DNA from: Rhodothermales bacterium
Lineage (GTDB): Bacteria; Bacteroidota; Rhodothermia; Rhodothermales; UBA10348
Direction of reading: 5' to 3'
Assembly (NCBI GenBank): GCA_028284865.1
Contig: JANQQV010000027.1
Span: 56,379 to 120,378, forward strand
Length of the DNA: 64,000 nucleotides
Part shown: positions 30,943-40,830 of the stretch, one piece after another
Numbering within the stretch: the first letter of the stretch is position 1
How the letters are laid out: every line of letters begins with the position of its first letter
Translations under genes and position numbers: made by a program
Notes under the pieces: generated by a model
Told to the model about the DNA's origin: nothing
Seen by the model: the letters and a program-made list of their open reading frames with translations, nothing else
Databases searched by the model: none

Positions 30943-31413
30943 ATGTCCTCCAGTCCTTCCAGAAGCGTGGCGCGCGTCGCCTGGGTTGTCCCGGTGGTTC
31001 TGCTGGCCCTTTCTGTTCACCAGTTCGTTACGGCCTTCAACCTCACAGCCACTCTCAACAATGGGCAGGCCGCAATGGCTGAAGTCACCCGATACGAGCG
31101 GTCGGACCGCAAAGATGTAACGCACGTGGAGTTGGACCTGTTGGTCCACATGGAAGATGGGACAAGCTTCGAAAAGACGCGCCTGGCCCTTCCGTACTCG
31201 ATCGGTCATCGTGTCGAGGCGGACTCCCTCGATGTGACGGTTCTGCAGGGAAGCGGGCAGGAGGTGGTCATCACCGAAATCGGTCGGACGCAGATCAGCA
31301 TCGCCTGGAGCAATGGAGCCATGGCATTCATCGTATTCCTGATGGCCTTTGTGGGGGTATTCAGCTGGAATCGCTGGCTCGGACGAAAAGAAGAGGAATC
31401 CGGAGCCAGCTGA
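30943..31413 (+). CDS. Small two-helix membrane protein with extracytoplasmic beta domain
   Basis: 156 aa from ATG 30943; the frame upstream is open but carries no signal. Membrane helices are at about 10-30 (VVPVVLLALSVHQFVTAF) and about 125-145 (AMAFIVFLMAFVGVFSWN). The 95 residues between them look like a DUF3592-type beta domain (VELDLLVHMEDGTSFEKTR, LPYSIGHRVEADSLDVTVLQG). The tail is charged. Function unknown. It is followed by the TPP riboswitch, so it is a separate unit from the receptor gene. Confidence 0.75.
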   Translation: MSSSPSRSVARVAWVVPVVLLALSVHQFVTAFNLTATLNNGQAAMAEVTRYERSDRKDVTHVELDLLVHMEDGTSFEKTRLALPYSIGHRVEADSLDVTVLQGSGQEVVITEIGRTQISIAWSNGAMAFIVFLMAFVGVFSWNRWLGRKEEESGAS

Positions 31414-31447
31414 TTGCTGCCAGCGAGGGTGCCCGCGCAGAGAGTCG

Positions 31448-31455
31448 TATATTCA
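31448..31455 (+). promoter_or_regulatory. Candidate promoter -7 box before the TPP riboswitch
   Basis: TATATTCA at 31448-31455 is six bases before the riboswitch P1 stem, so transcription from it would start close to the first base of the aptamer. No clear -33 element. Confidence 0.4.
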
Positions 31456-31460
31456 ATTCA

Positions 31461-31533
31461 TCGTTGGGGGTGCCGCTGCGGCTGAGATCATACCCCTTGA
31501 ACCTGTCCGGGTAATGCCGGCGAAGGAAAACGG
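31461..31533 (+). promoter_or_regulatory. TPP (thiamine pyrophosphate) riboswitch
   Basis: The aptamer is recognisable by its conserved boxes in the right order. They are GGGGGTGCC, CTGAGA (31482-31487) for pyrimidine recognition, ACCCCTTGAACCTG, and GGGTAATGCCGGCGAAGGAA with the pyrophosphate-binding GCGAAGG. The closing stem P1 is TCGTT 31461-31465 with AACGG 31529-31533. It precedes a TonB-dependent receptor and should repress it when thiamine pyrophosphate is plentiful. A possible expression platform is described in the next entries. Confidence 0.95.
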
Positions 31534-31535
31534 AC

Positions 31536-31553
31536 GACAGGCTTCGACCTGTT
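31536..31553 (+). promoter_or_regulatory. Possible expression-platform hairpin of the TPP riboswitch
   Basis: GACAGG (31536-31541) and CCTGTT (31548-31553) form a hairpin with loop CTTCGA. The same GACAGG can instead pair with CCTGTC (31502-31507) inside the aptamer, so the two pairings exclude each other. There is no T-tract, which argues for translational rather than termination control. Confidence 0.45.
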
Positions 31554-31554
31554 C

Positions 31555-31680
31555 ATGATGGTGCGCGACGCCCTCCCGACGAATGGACCCCGCGGTCTGC
31601 CCTTGCCCGATCATCCGGGCGTATTGGCTGGCCTGGTGTTCGAGCCAACCTTGCCCTCAACATCCCTTTCGTCATGTTAG
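31555..31680 (+). CDS. Possible 41-codon leader ORF overlapping the receptor start
   Basis: An ATG directly behind the riboswitch hairpin opens a 41-residue frame (MMVRDALPTNGPRGLPLPDH...). It ends with TAG at 31678-31680, overlapping the receptor ATG (ATGTTAG). Such overlap would couple translation of the two. No Shine-Dalgarno is visible, and no homologue is recognised; it could be chance. Low confidence. Confidence 0.25.
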   Translation: MMVRDALPTNGPRGLPLPDHPGVLAGLVFEPTLPSTSLSSC

Positions 31681-34241
31681 TCCGATTGAATGTCCGCGCG
31701 TATTGCACGTATTGCTCCGTGCTACTCGTCCTGATGCTCGCTGCAATGCCGCCCTTGGCCTCTGCCGAGCGAGCCCCCGCGTCCTCAAGCGATCTTCTGC
31801 ACGAAGAAGTGCGTCTGTCCGGCCAGGTTGTGGACGAAAGCGGTACAGGCATAACAGCGGCGACGCTTCAGTTGTTTGTTCGTGGGTCCGGTCAACCCAG
31901 AGCAGGAACGGTCACCGACGAAGACGGGCAATTCGTTTTCGCGTCGATTCAGCCTGGCGACTATGATCTGCACGTGTCGCACGTGGCCTTCGGCTCTCGC
32001 GTGTTGCCCCTGTCCGTGACGAATGAGAACCTCGAACTGAACATCGTCATGCGATCAGATGTGGTTTCGTTTGAGGAGGTTGTCGTCAGCTCGGGGCGCG
32101 CCCGCGAAGGGCTTACACCGGTTACGGTTACGAACATCTCGCAGGCTGAGCTCGAGCGCCAGCCGGACATGAAGGACCTGCCCGTGCACCTGGCCCGTCA
32201 GCCAGCGATCACATATTCCTCGGAAAACGGCAACGCGATCGGGTACTCAACGCTGCGCATGCGCGGCTTCGGTCAGCGTCGTCTGGCCGTAGCTATCAAC
32301 GGGATTCCACAGAACGACCCCGAAGAATTCAATGTCTTCTGGATCAACTTTTTCGATATCCAGGGTGCGGTTCAGGATATCCAGATCCAGCGCGGAGCAG
32401 GGAGTTCAGTTTACGGGCCGACGGCCATCGGTGGCGCCATCAACCTGCGCGCCATGCCCTATCGCTCCGATTTCCATGCATCTGCCCACGTCGGTGTGGG
32501 TGCGTTCGGGACTCGTCGCTACACGGCGGAAGTGAACTCGGGCTTGCTAAATGACCGCTGGATTGCCTTCGGCCGCCTCAGCCGTCTTGAATCAGATGGC
32601 TATCGCGACTGGTCCTGGAGCGAGTTCTGGCGCTTCTTTGCCGGCGTTACCCGATACGGAGATCGTAGTTCGGTGACGATTCAGGCATTTGGTGGGCCAC
32701 AGAAAGATGGCTTGGCCTACGCGGGAATTCCGAAAGCCGCCAATGAAGCGACCATTGATGACGGATTCGGAGGGACGATTGACCGTCGCTACAACTTCTC
32801 TGCGTTCGATCGGGACACGGAGAACTTCCATCAGCCGCATGCTGAAATTCACCACGAATGGGACGTCCGGGATGGCCTCACCTTCAATCAGACCGCGTTC
32901 TGGATCAAGGGCGAGGGGTATTTCGACTTTGGCGGCACCTTCCGCAGCGCTGACTACCTCAGGCTTCCGGGGGGCATTGTCGAGTCAGGATTGGAAAGCG
33001 CACCCTTGTTCATCTCCCGGCCAGACATTTCGGTTCTGTTCCGGGCGTACCTGGATCAGTGGCAGGTGGGCTGGATGCCGAAAATGACCTGGCAAAGCGA
33101 TGAAACGACCACGACCCTGGGTGCGGAAGCGCGACTTCACCGCAGCCTGCGTTGGGGCCGGGTTCAGGAATCCAACGGCTTGCCGGCTTCCATTGTTGGC
33201 TCCGACGCTGATGTACGCGTGTATTCGTTCCGGGGCGAAAAGGCCATCGCCAGCGTCTACGGATCTCATCTCAAACGTTGGGAAGATCGCTGGGCTGTGC
33301 AAGGTGAATTCCAGGCGACGTGGCGTCAGTATCGCGTCCACGATGAGGCCTTCTTCGGAACGTCTTTCTCGAAGCCCTATATGTTTTTCAATCCCCGTGT
33401 TGGTGTCACGTGGCGACCCGAGCAGCCATTCAGTGGGTATGCCAGCCTGGCCTTGGCCAGCCGCGAGCCCCGGATGAAGACGCTCTATGATGGAGAAGAA
33501 GCCGGGAATGGATTCATCCCCCAATTCGAAGTGGATGCCTCAGGCGATCTGAATACGGACAAAGCGTTCGTCACTCCGGAGCACCTCCTGAATCTGGAGC
33601 TGGGCGTTCGATTGAATCGCGAGCAGTGGAAGCTGGTGGCAGGAACGTTCGTCATGGAATTCCAGGACGAAATCGTCCCGAGTGGCGGTCTGGACCAGTT
33701 CGGAGTGCCCCGTACCGGGAATGCCGATCGCACCCGCCATCTGGGAATGGAATTCGATGGCGAATGGCGATTGAACCCGGCGCTCACAGCCTCCGGGAAT
33801 GCGACATTTTCCCGAAACCGATTCGTGGAGTTCGACGAGTTCGTCACGACAGCCACTGGCGTCCAGCCGCTGGATCGCTCAGGCAACACCATCGCTGGAT
33901 TTCCATCCCGCAGCGGCAATCTGGCCCTGGATTGGCGCCAGGAAGGACTGAGCGTTGGGCTGATGGGCTCGTGGGTCGGTCGCCAGTTCGTGGATAATGG
34001 CAATGGGCGCGACGCCGCAGGCGTCGCGCAGGACGACCTGGAAGTGGATCCTTATGTCCTCGTGGATGCGAGCATTCGCTATCGGGTCGAGCGCCGTCAT
34101 CGAGTCGAAGTTGGCCTGGACATCAACAATCTCCTGAACGACCGGGTACTGACTTACGGGAATGTCTCCGTTACCGGGCCGCAGTTCTTTCCGGCAGCCA
34201 CACGTCACCTGCTGGTAACGACTAAGGTGACGTTCCGCTAG
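31674..34241 (+). CDS. TonB-dependent receptor, probably for thiamine or a precursor
   Basis: Outer-membrane beta-barrel transporter of 855 aa. The signal peptide ends MPPLASA (about residue 31). A carboxypeptidase-regulatory-like domain (about 45-130, LSGQVVDESGTGITAATLQL) comes first. The plug with EEVVVSSGRAREGLTPVTVT and GAGSSVYGPTAIGGAINLR follows, then a barrel of about 600 residues ending in a terminal aromatic/Arg strand (LLVTTKVTFR). The TPP riboswitch directly upstream is the evidence for the substrate. No inner-membrane thiamine transporter or thi biosynthesis gene is in the window, so the partner is elsewhere. Confidence 0.93.
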   Translation: MLVRLNVRAYCTYCSVLLVLMLAAMPPLASAERAPASSSDLLHEEVRLSGQVVDESGTGITAATLQLFVRGSGQPRAGTVTDEDGQFVFASIQPGDYDLHVSHVAFGSRVLPLSVTNENLELNIVMRSDVVSFEEVVVSSGRAREGLTPVTVTNISQAELERQPDMKDLPVHLARQPAITYSSENGNAIGYSTLRMRGFGQRRLAVAINGIPQNDPEEFNVFWINFFDIQGAVQDIQIQRGAGSSVYGPTAIGGAINLRAMPYRSDFHASAHVGVGAFGTRRYTAEVNSGLLNDRWIAFGRLSRLESDGYRDWSWSEFWRFFAGVTRYGDRSSVTIQAFGGPQKDGLAYAGIPKAANEATIDDGFGGTIDRRYNFSAFDRDTENFHQPHAEIHHEWDVRDGLTFNQTAFWIKGEGYFDFGGTFRSADYLRLPGGIVESGLESAPLFISRPDISVLFRAYLDQWQVGWMPKMTWQSDETTTTLGAEARLHRSLRWGRVQESNGLPASIVGSDADVRVYSFRGEKAIASVYGSHLKRWEDRWAVQGEFQATWRQYRVHDEAFFGTSFSKPYMFFNPRVGVTWRPEQPFSGYASLALASREPRMKTLYDGEEAGNGFIPQFEVDASGDLNTDKAFVTPEHLLNLELGVRLNREQWKLVAGTFVMEFQDEIVPSGGLDQFGVPRTGNADRTRHLGMEFDGEWRLNPALTASGNATFSRNRFVEFDEFVTTATGVQPLDRSGNTIAGFPSRSGNLALDWRQEGLSVGLMGSWVGRQFVDNGNGRDAAGVAQDDLEVDPYVLVDASIRYRVERRHRVEVGLDINNLLNDRVLTYGNVSVTGPQFFPAATRHLLVTTKVTFR

Positions 34242-34263
34242 AGAAAGAGCCGGACAGCGATGC

Positions 34264-35169
34264 TTACCAGGTCATCAGCTTCATGCAGAAGACAGAACCG
34301 CCTGACTTCAGGTATTCGTCGGTGTCCACTTCGATCACGGTGAAGCCCAGGTCCCTCAGGGCGGCGTTCGTCTGCACGCAACCGCGTTGAATCATGACGT
34401 GCTTGCCGTCAGGCGAGTGGGCATTGCAGGCAAACAACTCGCGGGCTTCGTTTTCTGGCGCTTCCACGACGCGCGGGAAAAAGCGTCTGATCATCTCCAG
34501 TCCCTCGGCCTCGAAAGCCGGCCCAAAGATCAGCGCCGTTTCCTCATCGAGGATGCACAGACAGGTATCGAGATGATAGAAGTCCGGATCGTCGAGGTGA
34601 AGGGCGATGACGGGCGTATCGAGTTTACCACTGATCGTCTCGTAGACCGAAAGATCGGTCCGGAATCCGTGTCCACCCCACAAGAGACGCTTGCCGCGGT
34701 GCCAGAGTGCATCGCCCATGCCTTCGAAGTCAGTCTCGCCGTGGAAGACATCATCGATGATCTCCCATCCACGTTCGCCAAACCAGGACTTGAAATGGGT
34801 GACCTCGCCGGCGCGCTGGGAAGCGTGCATTTTGCTGAGTACAACCCCTTTCCCGCCGTCCTCTCGCCGGAATGGCAGGGTCTGGTTGGCACAGAAGACC
34901 ATATCGGGCTGTCCGGGCATGCCTTCCACGACATCTACCGTGGTGCCACAGGCCTCGAACGCTGATTTCAACTCATCCCATTGCTGGCGGGCTCGCTGCG
35001 TATCCACGCTGCCGATGTTTCCCGCCATGTGCGGGTTTATGACATAGCTGATCTCGAAATGATCAGGTGTGGTCATGATCATCCGGTCTGCTGTCGGCAT
35101 GACCGTAAGATCCTCAGGTCCAAAGTTCAGCTGGGACAGTTGGCTGATTACGATGGGGGAGACCGCCAT
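34264..35169 (-). CDS. Amidinotransferase/DDAH-fold hydrolase
   Basis: Pentein-fold enzyme of the arginine-modifying superfamily. The catalytic Cys is C295 in SGGSVFCMKL near the C-terminus; the catalytic His is in DDPDFYHLDTCLC, with acidic residues in the DMVFCANQ and GETDFEGMGD segments. These motifs fit dimethylarginine dimethylaminohydrolase (DDAH) or a related arginine/amidino hydrolase; I cannot tell which. The 301-aa length is normal. The start at 35169 is the first in frame, and ATG 35100 is an alternative. It converges on the receptor gene with only 22 bp between. Confidence 0.85.
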   Translation of the reverse strand: MAVSPIVISQLSQLNFGPEDLTVMPTADRMIMTTPDHFEISYVINPHMAGNIGSVDTQRARQQWDELKSAFEACGTTVDVVEGMPGQPDMVFCANQTLPFRREDGGKGVVLSKMHASQRAGEVTHFKSWFGERGWEIIDDVFHGETDFEGMGDALWHRGKRLLWGGHGFRTDLSVYETISGKLDTPVIALHLDDPDFYHLDTCLCILDEETALIFGPAFEAEGLEMIRRFFPRVVEAPENEARELFACNAHSPDGKHVMIQRGCVQTNAALRDLGFTVIEVDTDEYLKSGGSVFCMKLMTW

Positions 35170-35271
35170 AGATGTGTGCTGGATTCATCTTCTGAAAATG
35201 GCCCGGTAGCAACGACAGAAGCGCTCCGGCCAGAACGACGAATCTAGCAACACCCGGTTGGCAACCCAACC

Positions 35272-36279
35272 CTAGTTGAATCGCCCGCCCATTTCTTCAC
35301 GGAGCTCTTCTTCAAGGCGTTCCATGTCCTCACGATCGATCTCCATTTCGAGCGAGACCCATTCGCCGTCGGCTTCAATATCGATGCGGTCAACCATCTC
35401 GGAAGCCACATCCAGGTCGCGGAACTGGAGGCGCATCATCGCACGGATGCCCGTCAGCAGGTTGGCATAGTCGTCTACGGAAACAGACGCATTCGGCTGA
35501 ATGAGGACTTCGGCTGACATGGAGTCTCCATCCTGGTCAAATCCGACGGCCATGTTTTCCAGGCTACTCAGCAGTGGCTGCATCATGGCCAGATCAGCAG
35601 GCACATCACCCATGGACATGTTCTCTGTGTAATCGTCTAGGCCGCGGACGATCATCCACGATTCGCGATCCGCCACCTCAGCCAGCATCGGATCAAGCGA
35701 AACAGGACCACTGTCACCGTATGCGCGGTCCAGCATGCGACGCAAGTGATCAACATCGGTAGCCAGCAATACGAGTGAGCCCTCGGCAAAGGCAACCGCG
35801 GCTTCCTCATTCTTGCCATCGATGACGAATGCATCAACCGGCCAGTCCGAGTCAATACGCTCCACTTCGTCAATGGACGCAGCCTGACTAGCTACTTCGT
35901 CCTGGTCAAAGTCCACAAATGCCACCACGCCACCGTTGGCGTCGTCCGAGAAGTCATCAATGGCCACAAAAACGCTGTGCACATCCTCGTCGACGCGGAC
36001 ACCGGTCATTTCATAAACCTGTTGCAGACCTTCTTCAACCATGGCCTGATAGTCAGCATCATCACCCATCATCCGCATGGAAGCGTCCATCTGGGTTTCC
36101 ACATCGGCAAAAGCCAGCATGCGGGAATCCGTTTGCAAGATGCGAAGCGCCGTATCCCGGTCGGAGGAGTCTGCTGTCAGCATGGCCTCTGAGTCGCACC
36201 CGGTCAGGGTCAACATCAGGGCAGCACAGAGGAAGAAAGCGATGCCCATGGCACGACGTGCACGATGGATGCCGGACAT
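35272..36279 (-). CDS. Acidic lipoprotein of unknown function
   Basis: ATG 36279 gives a signal peptide with a good lipobox (LTLTGC, Cys ~27), 335 aa. Upstream in-frame starts would overlap the ABC permease gene and hide the signal. The mature part is very rich in Asp, Glu and Met, with no recognised domain. The order of strands (ESWMIVRGLDDY, NMAVGFDQDGDSMSAEVLIQ) resembles proteins of the DUF3352 type, but only loosely. It follows the ABC exporter genes by 34 bp and probably belongs to their operon. Confidence 0.75.
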   Translation of the reverse strand: MSGIHRARRAMGIAFFLCAALMLTLTGCDSEAMLTADSSDRDTALRILQTDSRMLAFADVETQMDASMRMMGDDADYQAMVEEGLQQVYEMTGVRVDEDVHSVFVAIDDFSDDANGGVVAFVDFDQDEVASQAASIDEVERIDSDWPVDAFVIDGKNEEAAVAFAEGSLVLLATDVDHLRRMLDRAYGDSGPVSLDPMLAEVADRESWMIVRGLDDYTENMSMGDVPADLAMMQPLLSSLENMAVGFDQDGDSMSAEVLIQPNASVSVDDYANLLTGIRAMMRLQFRDLDVASEMVDRIDIEADGEWVSLEMEIDREDMERLEEELREEMGGRFN

Positions 36280-36313
36280 TTCGTAGTCCGCAGGGGAAGT
36301 GAGGATGGGCGAC

Positions 36314-37180
36314 TCAGAAGTCGCGGCGTGAGAACCAGAAAAATCCGATGCCATGGAGTACAGCTCCGAAAATGAGGGAGGAGATAAGCGGATACCACGT
36401 CGTTACGGCCTCTCCCTCCACGAGTTGCGCCTGGACGGTCACCACTTCGATGAAGTTGGGCAGCACGTGGTAGAACGTCATGAAGATGGCCGCGGCCGTA
36501 CTGGACAGTACGGGAACGAGTTGTTCATGCGAGGCCAGCATGATGGAGAAGAAGATCAGGCCGTAGGTGATGACGAGGCCCAGGCCGGATGATCGGGTAG
36601 CAATGGCGATAGTCAAAATGACCGAGTACATCACGGCGAACATGACAGTGATGATGGGAATGGCCATCAGTACACGTGGCATCCAAACGCCGGTCTTGAC
36701 CGACAAGGACAGCCACACGCCGCCCACGAGATAGGCGGACAACAGGAAAACCGTAATCCAGACTCCGGCAAGGTGCCCCAGGAGAAGACGAGGGCGGGAG
36801 AGCGGTTTGGAAAGCAGGAGATCCACGCGGCCGTGCTCAAGAAATCCGTTGATCAGCGGCATGGTGGCGAAAAGTCCCAGCAGCGTGCCCAGGAAATAGG
36901 CCGCGCCAAAGACGAACGTGTTGATTCCGATCATGAACTTGTCGAGGCTGAGCGCCTGACTGACCCATTCGCCGGTCTCCTCATTGTACACGCCGTCAGA
37001 CGGCGTTGACTCGAGTCCGAAAATGCGTACGGCGGCGAGAGAGCCTTCCACGACATCCATGTTCAGCGCGAATGAAAGCAGGAGCCAGGCAAGTGTGGCA
37101 ACGGCGAGCATGGCCTGTGTCAGGCGCATAGCCCACAGTTCACGGAATGTCAGCAGCAGCGAACCGGATAAGGTGGTCAT
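36314..37180 (-). CDS. ABC-2-type transporter permease
   Basis: Integral membrane protein of 288 aa with about six hydrophobic segments (around 12-35, 85-105, 125-150, 155-180, 190-215 and 260-285). It overlaps the ATPase gene upstream by 4 bp (ATGA), so the two form one exporter. The ABCs of this group move lipids, polysaccharides, drugs or proteins; the substrate cannot be predicted. A soluble loop at about 50-85 contains VEGSLAAVRIFGLEST. Confidence 0.88.
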   Translation of the reverse strand: MTTLSGSLLLTFRELWAMRLTQAMLAVATLAWLLLSFALNMDVVEGSLAAVRIFGLESTPSDGVYNEETGEWVSQALSLDKFMIGINTFVFGAAYFLGTLLGLFATMPLINGFLEHGRVDLLLSKPLSRPRLLLGHLAGVWITVFLLSAYLVGGVWLSLSVKTGVWMPRVLMAIPIITVMFAVMYSVILTIAIATRSSGLGLVITYGLIFFSIMLASHEQLVPVLSSTAAAIFMTFYHVLPNFIEVVTVQAQLVEGEAVTTWYPLISSLIFGAVLHGIGFFWFSRRDF

Positions 37181-38109
37181 GATCCGCCCTCCTCAGCCGT
37201 GATCAGGTCAATGAAGCCGGCTTCCAAAGATGCGCGATGGCGTTCCACACTAAGAATGAGCGTATCCTGGGATCGCAGAGCATCAATCAACGCATTCAGC
37301 GATTCCGGCTTTCCGTCCTCTACAATCAACGAACGCCCCGATTCTTCAATCTCGGCATGAAAAGCCGAGGCATCGAACCCGTCCGGCAACTGCGTGACTT
37401 CCACGCGCCAGCCCGTTCCTTGCCGAGCCAGTTCGTCGACCGTACCGGACTGTATGATGCTTCCCCTGTTCAGGATCAGCACGCGATCACACACCAATTC
37501 GATTTCAGAGAGCAGGTGGGAATTGATGACCACGGTCGTTCCAGCGCGCTTCAACGATCTCAGCCGGTCGCGGATATCGCGGCGTCCTACCGGATCCACA
37601 CCGTCAGTCGGCTCATCGAGCACAACAACTTCCGGACGATTCATAAGCGCCTGAGCCAGGCCGAGGCGCTGCATCATGCCTTTGGAAAATTTGCCCACGC
37701 GCGTGTCTTCCCAGGAGGCAAGACCAACCTCTTCGAGCAAGCGTGGAATCTGTTCGCCGCGGTAGTCTGATGCCAGTCCGGCCAGCCGGCCGTAGACATC
37801 CAGCGTCTGGCGGGCAGTCAGGTAGGTCGGGAAGCGATGGTTTTCGGGCAGATAGCCCAGGCGCCGACGAGCAGCAGGGTCTCCGGCCGGCTGGCCGAAC
37901 AAGCGTGCTTCGCCAGACGTGGGATGGACAATGCCAAGCAGAATCTTGAGCAGCGTCGTTTTTCCTGCTCCGTTCGGTCCAAGAATACCCAGGACTTCGC
38001 CTGGAGGGACCTGGAGGTTGACGCCTTTCAGAGCTTCGACCTTCTTTCGCCGCACGCCGGAGGCATACGTCTTGTGCAGGTCGACGATATCAATGACGGG
38101 GGAGGACAC
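37177..38109 (-). CDS. ABC transporter ATP-binding protein
   Basis: ATPase partner of the permease it overlaps. Walker A is GILGPNGAGKTTLLKIL (about 40-56), the signature KFSKGMMQRLGLAQAL (about 136-151) and Walker B VVVLDEPTDGVDP (about 158-171). The C-terminal ~90 residues are the extra domain seen in CcmA/DrrA-type ATPases. It starts at GTG 38109, directly behind a TAAGTTTG box on the minus strand, leaving little or no leader. Confidence 0.92.
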   Translation of the reverse strand: MSSPVIDIVDLHKTYASGVRRKKVEALKGVNLQVPPGEVLGILGPNGAGKTTLLKILLGIVHPTSGEARLFGQPAGDPAARRRLGYLPENHRFPTYLTARQTLDVYGRLAGLASDYRGEQIPRLLEEVGLASWEDTRVGKFSKGMMQRLGLAQALMNRPEVVVLDEPTDGVDPVGRRDIRDRLRSLKRAGTTVVINSHLLSEIELVCDRVLILNRGSIIQSGTVDELARQGTGWRVEVTQLPDGFDASAFHAEIEESGRSLIVEDGKPESLNALIDALRSQDTLILSVERHRASLEAGFIDLITAEEGGS

Positions 38110-38212
38110 GGGGCAAACTTACGCCAGAATCCCTCGCGGGATGCACAAGGCGCCAGAAACGCCACCGAATCGTCAAACAGACCCACCGAGACCGGCCCGG
38201 AGAATACGCGTG

Positions 38213-38237
38213 GTCACGTTCGCGGGGCGAACGTGAC
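38213..38237 (-). terminator. Hairpin after pgk
   Basis: An 11-bp perfect stem (GTCACGTTCGC with GCGAACGTGAC) around a 3-nt loop lies 5 bp past the pgk stop. No T-tract. Confidence 0.6.
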
Positions 38238-38242
38238 ACGAG

Positions 38243-39430
38243 TCACGCTCCGAGAGCCGTCACCCCTGGCAGTTCCTTGCCTTCGAGCAGCTCCAACATG
38301 GCGCCGCCGCCTGTGGAGACGTGCGTCACCCGATCCGCCATGCCTGCGCCCACAATGGCAGCTACTGAATCGCCGCCGCCAACAACTGAGAATGCGCCGT
38401 TGTCCGTGGCATCCACCACTGTTTGGGCAATGGCATGCGTACCCTTGGCAAAATTGGACATCTCGAAGACGCCCATCGGACCGTTCCAGACGATGGTCTT
38501 CGCCCCTGAAATTATGGAGCTGTAGTCTGCCACCGTCGCAGGCCCGATGTCGAGTCCCATGTGACCGTCAGGAATGTCTCCCGAGACCACACTCGACGTG
38601 GCGTCGTTGTCGAACGCCGCAGCGCACACATGATCGACAGGTAGATGGATCCGGTCTCCGGCTTTTGCCAGCAGGTCCTTCGCCAGATCAATCCGGTCTT
38701 CCTCAACGAGTGACGTCCCGGTAGTTTGTCCTTTGGCGCGGAGGAACGTGTACGCCATCGCACCGCCGATCAGCAGGTAGTCTGCAGAGTCGAGCAGTCG
38801 CGAAATGATGCCAATCTTGTCGGAGACCTTGGCACCGCCGACGATGGCTACAAATGGCTTTTCCGGGGCGGAAACCAGCTTTCCAAGAACGTCCAGTTCC
38901 CGCTGCATCAGGAATCCCGGTGCTTTTTCAGCCACCAGGTGAGCAACGCCTTCCGTGGACGCATGCGCTCGGTGAGCCGTGCCGAAGGCATCGTTCACGT
39001 AGACATCGGCCAGAGAAGCCAACTCACGTGCCAGGTCTGCATCGTTGCTGGTTTCGCCCGCTTCAAATCGCGCGTTCTCAAGCAACATGATTTCTCCAGG
39101 TGCGACAGAACGCACAATCTCACGGACATCATCTCCTTTGACCGCCGGAGCCATGACCACAGGCTGCCCGGTGAGCAGGGACAAATGCCTGCCCACCGGA
39201 CCCATGGAAAACTCAGGCTTGACTTCCCCTTTGGGTCGACCCAGGTGACTGATCAGGATGGCGATGCCTCCCTGACCCGTAACGTGCTGAATGGTGGGGA
39301 GAGCCGCTCGAATGCGGGTATCATCATCCACCGTACGTGAACCGTCTTCGGCTGAAGACAAGGGGACATTGAAGTCCACACGGATCAGGACCCGCTTTCC
39401 CTGCAGGTCGAGGTCGGTAAGGGTTGTCAT
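38243..39430 (-). CDS. pgk: Phosphoglycerate kinase
   Basis: Glycolytic kinase converting 1,3-bisphosphoglycerate plus ADP to 3-phosphoglycerate plus ATP. ATG 39430 starts MTTLTDLDLQGKRVLIRVDFNVPL, the family N-terminus; the upstream in-frame ATG is not plausible. Substrate motif HLGRPKGEV, nucleotide-site GGAKVSDKIG and GGGDSVAA are present. 395 aa is normal. It follows gapA by 14 bp, forming a gapA-pgk operon, and a hairpin ends it. Confidence 0.97.
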   Translation of the reverse strand: MTTLTDLDLQGKRVLIRVDFNVPLSSAEDGSRTVDDDTRIRAALPTIQHVTGQGGIAILISHLGRPKGEVKPEFSMGPVGRHLSLLTGQPVVMAPAVKGDDVREIVRSVAPGEIMLLENARFEAGETSNDADLARELASLADVYVNDAFGTAHRAHASTEGVAHLVAEKAPGFLMQRELDVLGKLVSAPEKPFVAIVGGAKVSDKIGIISRLLDSADYLLIGGAMAYTFLRAKGQTTGTSLVEEDRIDLAKDLLAKAGDRIHLPVDHVCAAAFDNDATSSVVSGDIPDGHMGLDIGPATVADYSSIISGAKTIVWNGPMGVFEMSNFAKGTHAIAQTVVDATDNGAFSVVGGGDSVAAIVGAGMADRVTHVSTGGGAMLELLEGKELPGVTALGA

Positions 39431-39444
39431 GCTTGGATGGGCAA

Positions 39445-40830
<1,386 letters not shown>

